This document shows, in pieces, positions 6,865-16,100 of a stretch of 20,785 nucleotides of DNA. Numbering within the stretch: position 1 is the first letter of the stretch; every line of letters begins with the position of its first letter. The notes below the pieces were generated by a model. It did not search any database. It saw only the letters and a program-made list of their open reading frames with translations, and had not been told where the DNA came from. Source of the DNA: an uncultured Verrucomicrobiales bacterium (GTDB taxonomy: Bacteria > Verrucomicrobiota > Verrucomicrobiia > Verrucomicrobiales > Akkermansiaceae). Location of the stretch: contig CALCWC010000089.1 in NCBI GenBank assembly GCA_937905985.1, forward strand, positions 1 to 20,785, written 5' to 3'. The position numbers were made by a program, and so were the translations under genes.

Positions 6865-7488
6865 ATGACCGCCGACCGCCCAGTTTCGCTCGAACAGAAA
6901 ATCCTTCGCACCATCAGGCGCAAAGGGCGCGGCTCTGTTTTCATCAACAGTGATTTTTATAAACTGGGCACGGACACCGCCGTTGCCTGGTGTCTTCGCA
7001 AGTTGAAAAATGCCGGGATAATCCGCTTTTTGCTCAGGGGGGTGTACGACTACCCTAAATTCAGCAAGCTGCTGAACGAGGACTTGGCACCGGACATGCA
7101 CCGCGTGGCTCACGCACTGGCGCGCAAGCACCGCTGGAACATCCTTCCCTCAGGCAATACGGCTCTTCAGTACTGGGACCTGAGCACCCAGATTCCGCTG
7201 CGTCTGCTATATTGCTCCGATGGGCCAAACAGGTGCTACAAGATAGGGAACCGCACGTTGGAGTTCCGCCATGTCTCCCGCAAGGAAAGCAATCTTCTCA
7301 GCGCAGAATGCGAAATGTTTATCCAAGCTGTCAAAGAGCTTGGCGCACGCTGCATGAAAAAGCCGTACATCGACAAATGGGCGGACATCCTGACACCCCT
7401 GCTCCGAAAACAGTTGCAGGCCGAGCTTCCCCGCCTGGCATCGCGGGAAAGGGAACTCATACGGAAAATCATAAACCATAACCAATGA
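6865..7488 (+). CDS. AbiEi-type (DUF6088) antitoxin / transcriptional repressor
   Basis: The 207-residue protein matches the DUF6088 form of the type IV antitoxin AbiEi. A winged helix-turn-helix occupies about residues 10-70: ILRTIRRKGRGSVFINSDF, then AVAWCLRKLKNAGIIRFLLRG (split by the recognition helix), ending in the wing GVYDYPKF. The C-terminal part (about 75-207) has the NTALQYWDLSTQIP segment typical of the family. AbiEi represses its own operon and opposes the toxin. The gene overlaps the following nucleotidyltransferase gene by four bases (ATGA), the classic translational coupling of such pairs. It starts within a few bases of its predicted transcript start and has no Shine-Dalgarno. 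Base composition upstream is AT-rich, which suggests acquisition by transfer. Confidence 0.85.
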   Translation: MTADRPVSLEQKILRTIRRKGRGSVFINSDFYKLGTDTAVAWCLRKLKNAGIIRFLLRGVYDYPKFSKLLNEDLAPDMHRVAHALARKHRWNILPSGNTALQYWDLSTQIPLRLLYCSDGPNRCYKIGNRTLEFRHVSRKESNLLSAECEMFIQAVKELGARCMKKPYIDKWADILTPLLRKQLQAELPRLASRERELIRKIINHNQ

Positions 7489-8510
7489 ACACGTTTATCA
7501 AAAGACCCGCCGGCGAGCGGGAGGAGATTTTCTACCAAACTGCACAGCACCTGAACATGGAGCCCGCCGCCGTGGAGAAGGACTTTTGGGTGTGCTGGGT
7601 GCTGCGCGAGCTATTTCGGTCGCCATTGGCGCACTCCGTGATATTCAAGGGCGGCACCTGCCTTTCCAAGGTGTACGGCCTGATAGACCGTTTCTCGGAG
7701 GATATCGACCTCATCCTAAACTGGAGCGGGGCAGAGATTGTGAAGGAATGGCAAAGTTCCGACGGCAAGGTTGGCAGGAAGAAAGTGATGGAGGCCTTGG
7801 ATGAATGGAATGTCATTCAAGTGGCGGGCACCATTCTGCCTACAGTGCAGCAATTCTGCGGAGAATTGTGCAGCGCTTCCGTTCCGGAAAAGACACCGGA
7901 AGTTGTCTTGATCAACTATCCCAGAATCTTTGAGAGTGCCTACATTCGTCCCGAGATCAAGCTGGAGATAGGCCCGAAAGCGGCATGGGACCCCAACGAA
8001 GCGCATGTCATCAAGCCGTATATTGCAGAACAATACCCCCATCTGCTGAACGATGCAGAGGTGGAGGTTCGCGCCACAAGCGCCGAGCGTGCATTCTGGG
8101 AAAAAGTAACGATACTCCACGCGCAGGCGCAACGCTCTTCCGAATTGCCGGAACGATACGCCCGCCACTATTACGATGTGGTCATGATGGCGCGGAATAC
8201 CGTACTGAAACAACGGGCATACGCAGACGTCGAACTCCTTTACCGGGTTGCATCCTTCAAGCACTACTTCTACAGGGCTGGTTGGGCTGACTACCCCAAT
8301 GCCAAACCGGGCAGCATGCATCTCATGCCTGCCGGACACATCATGGAAGACCTGCAGTTGGATTACGCTTCCATGAAGGGAGAAATGCTGGCCACCGATG
8401 CTCCCTCGTTGGAAAGCATATTGAGCGAGCTAAAAACGATCGAAGCCGAGGTCAACGCGCTGCAGCCCCTGCCGCTGGATATCAGAAACTATCCTGATAT
8501 GCAGCCGTAG
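7485..8510 (+). CDS. AbiEii-type nucleotidyltransferase toxin
   Basis: The 341-residue protein carries the motifs of the AbiEii/DUF1814 nucleotidyltransferase family: FKGGTCLSK (54-62, motif I) and RFSEDIDL (69-76, with the metal-binding Asp73 and Asp75). Further on come EIKLEIGP (157-164) and SAERAFWEKVTILH (199-212, motif with the conserved Lys207), then RHYYDVVMM (227-235). Family members such as AbiEii and MenT add nucleotides, in MenT's case to tRNA 3' ends, causing growth arrest; the AbiE pair is known for abortive infection against phage. All catalytic motifs are intact, so the toxin looks active. It overlaps the antitoxin by four bases. It ends 18 bases from the convergent metK stop with no visible terminator between. 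Confidence 0.9.
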   Translation: MNTFIKRPAGEREEIFYQTAQHLNMEPAAVEKDFWVCWVLRELFRSPLAHSVIFKGGTCLSKVYGLIDRFSEDIDLILNWSGAEIVKEWQSSDGKVGRKKVMEALDEWNVIQVAGTILPTVQQFCGELCSASVPEKTPEVVLINYPRIFESAYIRPEIKLEIGPKAAWDPNEAHVIKPYIAEQYPHLLNDAEVEVRATSAERAFWEKVTILHAQAQRSSELPERYARHYYDVVMMARNTVLKQRAYADVELLYRVASFKHYFYRAGWADYPNAKPGSMHLMPAGHIMEDLQLDYASMKGEMLATDAPSLESILSELKTIEAEVNALQPLPLDIRNYPDMQP

Positions 8511-8528
8511 CGCGGGGGGTGCTCTCGA

Positions 8529-9707
8529 TCACTCTGCCTTGAGAATGGCCAGTTTTTCCGGGTCCAGCTGCTCCCAGGGGAGGTTGGGCTTGGTGAAGTG
8601 GCCGTAGTTGGTGGTTTGGCGGAAGATGGGCTTGCGGAGGCCGAGCACGCGCTCCATGTCCGCCGGCTTGAAGGAGAAGGCCTTGAGCACGCGCTCAATG
8701 ATGGTGGATTCCTCCACCTTGGCGCTGCCGAAGGTGTTCACATCAATCATGATGGAGACGGGAGACGCCTTGCCGATGGCGTAGGCCACCTGGAGCTCGC
8801 AGCGGTCGGCCAGTCCGGCGGCCACGATGTGCTTGGCGACCCAGCGGCACATGTACGCGCCGGAGCGGTCCACCTTGGAGCAGTCCTTGCCGGAGAAGGC
8901 GCCGCCGCCGTGGCGTCCCATGCCGCCGTAGGTGTCCACGATGATTTTGCGGCCGGTGAGGCCGGAATCGCCGTGCGGGCCGCCGACGACGAACCTGCCG
9001 GTGGGGTTGATGAAGAATTCGGTATCCGGGGTGACGAGTTCCGCGGGCAGCACGCGCAGGATGATATCCTTGCAGAAGGCGCGGATGGTGGCGTTGTCCA
9101 CATCATCGCTGTGCTGGGTGCTGAGCACCACGTTGCGGATGCGGGCGGGGCGGCCCTGCTCATCATATTCCACGGCCACTTGGCTCTTGCTGTCCGGGCG
9201 CAGCCAGGGCGTGGCGCCTCCATGGCGCACCTTCGCCAGCTCCATCATGATGCGGTGGGCGAACATGATGGGGGCCGGCATGAGTTCCGGGGTCTCGTTG
9301 GCGGCAAAGCCGAACATGATGCCCTGGTCTCCCGCGCCCTGTTCCGCGCCTTCCTTGCCTTCCGCCGCTCGGGCGTCCACGCCCTGGGCGATGTCCGGGC
9401 TCTGGGTGGAGAGATAGTTGGTGATGTCAACGGTCTCCGCGTTGAACAATTCATCGTCCGCCGGTGTGCGGTAGCCGATGCTGCGGATGGTGTCGCGCAC
9501 GATCTTGTCGTAGTCTATTTCAGCTGTTGTGGTGATTTCACCGGCGAGGATGACATGGCTGTCCTTGACGAGCGTCTCACAGGCAACGCGGCTGGCGGGG
9601 TCCTGTTCCAGGCAAGCGTCCAGGATGGAATCGGAGATAAGGTCGGCCACTTTGTCGGGGTGGCCTTCGCCGACGGATTCGGAAGTGAAGATGTGGAGGT
9701 GCTTCAT
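8529..9707 (-). CDS. metK: S-adenosylmethionine synthase
   Basis: The 392-residue protein is a full-length methionine adenosyltransferase (E. coli MetK has 384 residues). It makes S-adenosylmethionine from ATP and methionine in the cytoplasm. Seen in the sequence: GEGHPDK (13-19), GAGDQGIMFGFA (124-135), the phosphate-binding loop GGGAFSGKD (267-275) followed by KVDRSGAY, and a C-terminal domain with SPVSIMIDVNTFG. ATG 9707 directly follows the stop codon of the upstream gene (TAAATG), so the gene is translated as the last member of a three-gene operon. There is no space for a SAM riboswitch in front of it, and no Shine-Dalgarno is visible. The pairing with two U32-like proteins is unusual. 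Confidence 0.97.
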   Translation of the reverse strand: MKHLHIFTSESVGEGHPDKVADLISDSILDACLEQDPASRVACETLVKDSHVILAGEITTTAEIDYDKIVRDTIRSIGYRTPADDELFNAETVDITNYLSTQSPDIAQGVDARAAEGKEGAEQGAGDQGIMFGFAANETPELMPAPIMFAHRIMMELAKVRHGGATPWLRPDSKSQVAVEYDEQGRPARIRNVVLSTQHSDDVDNATIRAFCKDIILRVLPAELVTPDTEFFINPTGRFVVGGPHGDSGLTGRKIIVDTYGGMGRHGGGAFSGKDCSKVDRSGAYMCRWVAKHIVAAGLADRCELQVAYAIGKASPVSIMIDVNTFGSAKVEESTIIERVLKAFSFKPADMERVLGLRKPIFRQTTNYGHFTKPNLPWEQLDPEKLAILKAE

Positions 9708-10766
9708 TTATTCGTAATTGGTAAAGGAGAAATCGGTGAGGCCGCTGGGGAGCTGGTCCTTGGCGCGGCCGAATTCGGCCATGGCGGAGGTGGAGATGAC
9801 AGCAGCCTTGTTGCTGAGTTCCGGGGAGCGGTCCAGCATGCACTGGAAGACGTCCCAGAGCAGGGTCATCTCGTTTCGGAACTGGGAGCTCTGGATGAGG
9901 TAGTGGCGCATGCCGCGGTTGAAAAGCGCGCGGATTTCATCATGCGTGAGGTTGCCGCTCTGCTTCTGGTGAAGCTCTGCGGGGTCCTGCTTCTGGCATT
10001 CCGTGCGTGCGATGAGGTTGGCGCGCTGCTGCATGAGCTGCACATCATACGCATCCTTGCGCATGGCGGCCAGCAGGCGCAGGTGGTCCTTCCGCACCGG
10101 GCAGGTGCGCAGGCAGGAATCGTTGATGACCACATCGAAGCGGGCGGGTTCCTGAATGGCATCCAGAATGGCGGGCTTCACGGCGTCTGCGGGGTGCAGG
10201 GCCACGCGGGCATAGCGCTGGGCAAGCTGGTTGTAGAGTGCGGCGGTGCGGCGCCCCGGTTCCGCCACCAGGCGGTTGTAGTGGCACAGCACGGGCGCGC
10301 CGGGAACGGCGGTGAGGATTTTGTCGCGCAGCTTGTCGCTGGCCACGGAGATGGCGTTGCGGTGGTTCTGGTTGTGCTTGAGCAGTTCCTGCACCAGCAT
10401 CATGCCGTAGGGGTCCTCCAGGTCCGCGTCGGAGATAAAGGGGTTGTCGAACACCAGGTGCACGCCGATGTTCATTTTGGCGTACTCCTCCAGCAGGGAG
10501 GTATAGCGGTCGAACGCTATCGGTCGGCGTTGTACGAACCAGTCCAGCGTCCACAGGCAGGGCGGCGCGCCCATCACGTTGTCCAAGCGGCGCACGCCCA
10601 GGTGGGCTCCCAGGTAGTTGCCTATGAGCTTGAGCGCGCGGTCGTATCGGAAAGCGCCGCCGACGGTCCAGGTGGCCTCCGGCACATAGTTTTCCGTGAG
10701 GTAGGCGAGCCGCTTGAGCGCCTCCTGGTCGTTGATGGCTTCAGGTCCTTGTTCGGTGTCGCTCAT
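9708..10766 (-). CDS. Hypothetical U32-like TIM-barrel protein (paralog 2)
   Basis: This 352-residue protein is a paralog of the gene just upstream. Shared blocks are GAFRYDRAL (37-45), GAPPCLW (66-72), HRNAISVASDKLRD (135-148), a HPAD segment (191-194), NDSCLRTCPVRKDH (215-228, with Cys218 and Cys222), LTHDE and GMRHYLIQSS. The alternating strand/helix pattern suggests a TIM barrel, and the cysteine block and the GxRHxxxQ strand recall the U32 (UbiU/RlhA-type) superfamily. Known U32 proteins take part in rRNA or ubiquinone hydroxylation, some with iron-sulfur clusters, but nothing here shows the same activity. The N-terminal ~20 residues and the Ser-rich C-terminus (about 315-352) are extra compared with the paralog. 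It starts inside the ATGA overlap with the upstream gene and its stop abuts the metK start. Function unknown. Confidence 0.8.
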   Translation of the reverse strand: MSDTEQGPEAINDQEALKRLAYLTENYVPEATWTVGGAFRYDRALKLIGNYLGAHLGVRRLDNVMGAPPCLWTLDWFVQRRPIAFDRYTSLLEEYAKMNIGVHLVFDNPFISDADLEDPYGMMLVQELLKHNQNHRNAISVASDKLRDKILTAVPGAPVLCHYNRLVAEPGRRTAALYNQLAQRYARVALHPADAVKPAILDAIQEPARFDVVINDSCLRTCPVRKDHLRLLAAMRKDAYDVQLMQQRANLIARTECQKQDPAELHQKQSGNLTHDEIRALFNRGMRHYLIQSSQFRNEMTLLWDVFQCMLDRSPELSNKAAVISTSAMAEFGRAKDQLPSGLTDFSFTNYE

Positions 10767-11731
10767 GGCTCGGGGTGGGGTAGGATGGATTCCCAGAAGA
10801 GTTGACCGTTGCGGTGCATGGCGTTCTCGTCCTCGGCGTCGTTGCGGAGGGCGATGCGCAGCAGGTCGAACACGATGGATGCGGCGTTGGAGATGCCACG
10901 CCCCTGCAGCTTGAAGTGGCGGAAGCCCATGTCGTACAACCGCGCGATTTCCGGCGTGTTGAGGGCCAGCACGCCCTTGGTCTCGTGCGTCAGCAGGGTG
11001 AACAGGTTCTGGCAGCCGTTCTTGCTCTGTTTCTTCTCGAATACCGAGCTGTCGTAGCCCGTGAAGTTGAGCGACATCTCGGAAAGGCTCTTGTAGTGGA
11101 ACGGGCGCAGCGGGCAGTTGCGGATGCAGTACTCGTTAATCAGCAGGATGTAGCGGTCCTTGTTCTCCAGCTTCTCCAGCAGGTCGTAGTTCAGCACGTC
11201 GTCCGGGTGCACCATCACGTTGTCGTACTCGTCCGCCAGCTTCTTGTAGGCGTCCAGGTTGCCCTTGCCGCCACCGTTGGTGATTTTCAGGATGGAGGAG
11301 ATGAGCCGCAGCTCCGGGAACTTCTCGCGGATGTGGTCGCGCAGCAGGTCGCTCGCCAAGATGACGGAGTTGCGCTTGGTGGGGTTGTGGCGTGAGAAGA
11401 AGGTGCAGATGGCGTTGCCCAGCGGGTCGTTCAGGTGTTCCTCCTGCAGGGCCAGGTTGGTGAAGGTGAGGAACACGGCTATCTTGCGCGCCTCGTACGC
11501 CAGGCCGGCGGCGCGGATTTCCTCCGCGCTGCGCAGCAGGTGCTGCAGCACGCGCCCGCTGTTCCACAAGCACAGCGGAGAGCCGTGCACCATGTGGAAC
11601 GGCTCAAAACCCAGCAGCAGGCGGCAGTAGTCGAAGAACGACAGCAGCTCGCGGTCGTGCGTGAACGCACCGGATACATCCCAGTCCGCCTCCGGCCACA
11701 GTGGGTTCAAGTATGGGGAGTTGCCACTCAT
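10763..11731 (-). CDS. Hypothetical U32-like TIM-barrel protein (paralog 1)
   Basis: This 322-residue protein heads the operon that ends in metK. It has GAFTHDREL (21-29), GSPLCLW (50-56), KRNSVILASDLLRD (119-132), VHPDD (174-178), NEYCIRNCPLRPFH (199-212, with Cys202 and Cys206), LLTHE (246-250) and GFRHFKLQGRG (269-279). The last is similar to the SxKIEGR strand of U32-family proteins. The repeated strand-helix pattern fits a TIM barrel. The conserved CxxxC with flanking Arg and His could bind a metal or cluster, but that is inference. ATG 11731 lies eight bases after a -10 box, so the mRNA should be leaderless. It overlaps the next gene by four bases. No signal peptide or membrane segment. 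I do not recognise a characterised homolog. Confidence 0.8.
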   Translation of the reverse strand: MSGNSPYLNPLWPEADWDVSGAFTHDRELLSFFDYCRLLLGFEPFHMVHGSPLCLWNSGRVLQHLLRSAEEIRAAGLAYEARKIAVFLTFTNLALQEEHLNDPLGNAICTFFSRHNPTKRNSVILASDLLRDHIREKFPELRLISSILKITNGGGKGNLDAYKKLADEYDNVMVHPDDVLNYDLLEKLENKDRYILLINEYCIRNCPLRPFHYKSLSEMSLNFTGYDSSVFEKKQSKNGCQNLFTLLTHETKGVLALNTPEIARLYDMGFRHFKLQGRGISNAASIVFDLLRIALRNDAEDENAMHRNGQLFWESILPHPEP

Positions 11732-11739
11732 GCCCGCCT

Positions 11740-11768
11740 ATTGTACCACATATCCCCGCCGGCTTCAA
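11740..11768 (-). promoter_or_regulatory. Promoter of the U32-like/metK operon
   Basis: On the minus strand TTGAAG (11763-11768) and TACAAT (11740-11745) are 17 bases apart. Only eight bases separate the -10 box from ATG 11731. This leaves no leader for a SAM riboswitch or other 5' regulator. Confidence 0.7.
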
Positions 11769-11857
11769 GCCATATTGCATCACGCCGCCCAGGCTGGCGC
11801 GATCATGGCTCAAACGGCTCTCCCGCGTTTTTCGTATGGCCTCTTTCCATTTTCCGC

Positions 11858-11886
11858 TTGCAAGTTGCCGCGCGCGGGGGTAGAAT
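11858..11886 (+). promoter_or_regulatory. Promoter of the aldolase gene
   Basis: TTGCAA (11858-11863) and TAGAAT (11881-11886) are 17 bases apart. The leader is about 53 bases, begins with a small CCCCGTTCGGGG hairpin (11889-11900) and has no clear Shine-Dalgarno. Confidence 0.7.
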
Positions 11887-11945
11887 ATCCCCGTTCGGGG
11901 TGCGGCTCGCGCCCTGCACGTCAACATTCAACCATCATCCATACC

Positions 11946-12971
<1,026 letters not shown>

Positions 12972-12998
12972 GGCGAGAAGCTGTAAGCGTTTCTCCAT

Positions 12999-13029
12999 CC
13001 CCGCACCTGAAAGGGTGCGGGGATTTTTT
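12999..13029 (+). terminator. Strong intrinsic terminator after fbaA
   Basis: CCCCGCACC (12999-13007) pairs perfectly with GGTGCGGGG (13014-13022), followed at once by ATTTTTT (13023-13029). Confidence 0.92.
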
Positions 13030-13080
13030 CACGCCAACGCACCGCATGGGCATTTTCTTGCATCTTCTCAGCGTTTTCGC

Positions 13081-13110
13081 TTGACCGCGCGGGTGCGGGT
13101 GGTGTACCCT
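13081..13110 (+). promoter_or_regulatory. Promoter of the Verru_Chthon protein A gene
   Basis: TTGACC (13081-13086) and TACCCT (13105-13110) are 18 bases apart. The -10 box ends six bases before ATG 13117, so transcription should begin at or next to the start codon. Confidence 0.6.
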
Positions 13111-13116
13111 ATTACC

Positions 13117-16100
13117 ATGCGTTACCAAGGCGTACACAATTTTAAGTTGAAGAAGGGAAATGCACGGCGCGCGCCCCGCAGGAAAAAGGGATTTGCGCTT
13201 ATTGCCACGCTTACGCTGATGATGCTGCTGGCCATGCTGGCGGTGGGCGTGCTGGCCATGGCGTCGTCGCAAAATCGCATCTCCATGCAGGCGGTGCTGC
13301 AGGCGCAGGCGCGCCAGCAGGCCCTGGTGGGCTTGGATGCCGCCATCGCGCAGCTGCAGATTGAGCTTGGCCCGGACCGCCGCGTGAGCGCCAGCTCCGG
13401 CATCCTGCAGAGCGACGACAACGCCACGGGCTCCCACCTGCTGGGCGTATGGGACAGCTGGGACGGCCCCATCTACGGCAAGAGCGCTTCCGGCCACGGC
13501 CAAATCCAGGCCACCTACACCCAGGGCCGCTCCAACATGTTCCGCCGCTGGCTCATCTCCGCCCTCAAGCCGGACGATACCCGCTCCATCAGCACGGCGG
13601 CGCAGCTGAGCAGCCGCAAGCCCGGCCAGCGCGTTTGCCTGCTGGGCGAAGGCACGCTGGGTGACACCGCGTCCCCCAGCCAGTACATCTACGCGGACAT
13701 GGTGCCGCTGCCCCCGCTGAGCGAGAGCGACCCGAACACGGGCTGCTTTGCATGGTGGGTGTGCGGTGAGAACCAAAAGGCCAAGGTGGCCATCAAGGAG
13801 CCGGAGGAAACCAGCGATCCCATCGAGGTGCTGCACCGCACGTGGAACACCCCCGGCGCCGTGTTTGGCGAAGATGCGGGCTTGGGATTGCCGGACAAGT
13901 TAGACCGCCCGGAGCGCGTGCTCACCATGCCGGAGCTGCCGTTGCTCGGCGGTGCCACCGCGCCTGCCGGCATGCCGTACTTCTTTGATGCCACCATCTC
14001 CTCCCATTCCCTGCTCACCAATGTGCGCACCGGCGGTTTCAAGCAGGACCTCTGCATGCTGCTGGACAAGGATAGCCTCACCGGCACCGAGTTTGCCGCA
14101 CGCAGCAACCAGGACTGCCCGATTGCCGAGGGCAATGATGTGCCCAAGGGTACCGAGCCCTCCATGCCCATCGGTTCCTGGCAAACCATGTACGCCTACT
14201 ACAACACCTGGCCGGACGGCTCCGCCGTGGACGGCGCCTTTGCCGCACGCCTGCAGGGTGGCCTCTCCGGTGACCTCTACACCCGCATGAGCGGTTCCGG
14301 CACGGATGTCTCCGGAGGTTCCATCAAAAGTCCGGAAACCAGCGGCCAGATGTCCTTCTACGATTCCCGCTCCATGCTGGACTCCGGCAACACCACTGCC
14401 GGGTACGCCCGCACCCCCGTCATGCTGGCTTTCGTCAGCAACTACGCAATGATTTCCCAGCCGGCCAACGACGACCCGAACGATCCCAAGTTCCACCTGT
14501 GCATGGCGTATGCCCCCATGGTGCTGTGGTGGAACCCGTACAATGTGGCCATGCGCATACCCGGCCACAAGCTCTGGTCCTTCTCCGCACCGTACCGCCA
14601 GATTTGGCTCCGCAAGTACAACGGCATCCCCAACGAGGGCTACTACACCTTCGGTTGGCAGGAAATGGTCCGCCAGGTCGCCCAGGACAACTTCGAGTTC
14701 ACCTTCGGTCGTGACAGCGGCGACTTCTTCGAGCGCGACGGCGGCGGCAAGGGCGATATTGTTTTCCAACCTGGAGAAATCCTCTTCTTCTCCCCTTCCA
14801 AGGGCCGCAGCCTTGCAGAAAAGCAGGCCGTGAGAACCAACCCCTGGCAGGAGGGCTACACTCCCAATGCCGTCAACGGCTACTACATGCGCCTCTACTC
14901 CAGTGTGCCTATCAACCAGATGGAAGGCACCACTGAATTTTCCGGCAAGTACCGCACCGAGCTTGCCATTGGCGCTGGTGAATACGTGCCCGGTAAGGTG
15001 GACCCCACCAAGCTGCCGGCAGACCCGCACGGGTGGTCTCTGGTACCTGGCCGCCCGGATTGCTTCACGGTGGTTGCAGGCTTTGGCGGCATGGAGGAAA
15101 CGGAAACGCCAGATCCCTCTGACAACGCCGCGCTGAACGACAAGGGTGGCATCTCTCCGCAGCGCATGCTGTTGGGCTGGGTGAACCCCGGGGAGGGACA
15201 GCCGGACGGCAACACCGACCCCGATGAAGGAGTGGAGAAAAAGCACATCTCCGTGAGCGACCGCTACATCTGGAGCTCTGCCATGATGGACGACACCATG
15301 CCGTTCTTCTTCTGCTCGCTGGGCGTGGCCGCCAAGTCCGCCAACCTCAAGATGGACAACAAGGTGTACCCCGGCAAGGATTACCGCACCAAGATATGGC
15401 AGCACTCCAGCCCTGCCTTCTGGGGCAGCGCCATTCTGGACCCAGATGACCAGACCCGCCGCTACCACCCCTATCAGCTCGCAACCCTCAACGTGGGCAG
15501 CGGCCTCACTGCGGCCCCCATCGACAACATCGGCAACAACGGCATCCTTGGCATCACCAGCGATGGTGGTGAGCAGGTGTCCTTCGCTTCCGTGATGGAG
15601 CTGCCCATCCACCCGCCGTTCTCGCTGGCGGGCTTTGCGGGCATGCGTCTGCAGCCCGGCTGGTACAAGACCGCCGGCGGAGACCGCGGCGGCATTTCCC
15701 AGTTGCGCCGCATGCAGTACCAGGCCGGTGTTCCCGGCGTGGGCATCGGCAATGCCTTTGCGGACCCCTGCCTGCCGTCCGGTGATGTGTACAGCTACTT
15801 CGAGCAGCGCGAGCTGGGCATGAGCGTGACGGGCAACACCCACATCTTCGGTGATTTCTTCGACCATGGTCTGCTCATCAACGATGCGCTGTGGGACCGC
15901 TGGTTCTGTTCCTCTGTGTCTGATATGCCGGGCAAGGGCAGCAAGGTGAAGGCGGAGGATTCCCTCCAGAAGTTCATGAAGGGAACGGAGCCGCTGCCCG
16001 TGGCTCGTTACAAGAAGACCAACTCCCCCTACCGCGACGAGCAGGTGGTGGAGCAGATCATGAACGACGACGGCTGGATGAAAATCGCCCAGTACCTCAT

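Noticed and set aside
8598..10805. 735-codon plus-strand open frame
   Set aside because: It lies opposite metK and the U32-like gene. The product is repetitive Ala/Gly/Val/His-rich with no family features.
9708..11945. SAM riboswitch upstream of metK or of its operon
   Set aside because: metK starts directly at the preceding stop codon, and the operon's first gene has a -10 box eight bases before its ATG, so no leader exists.
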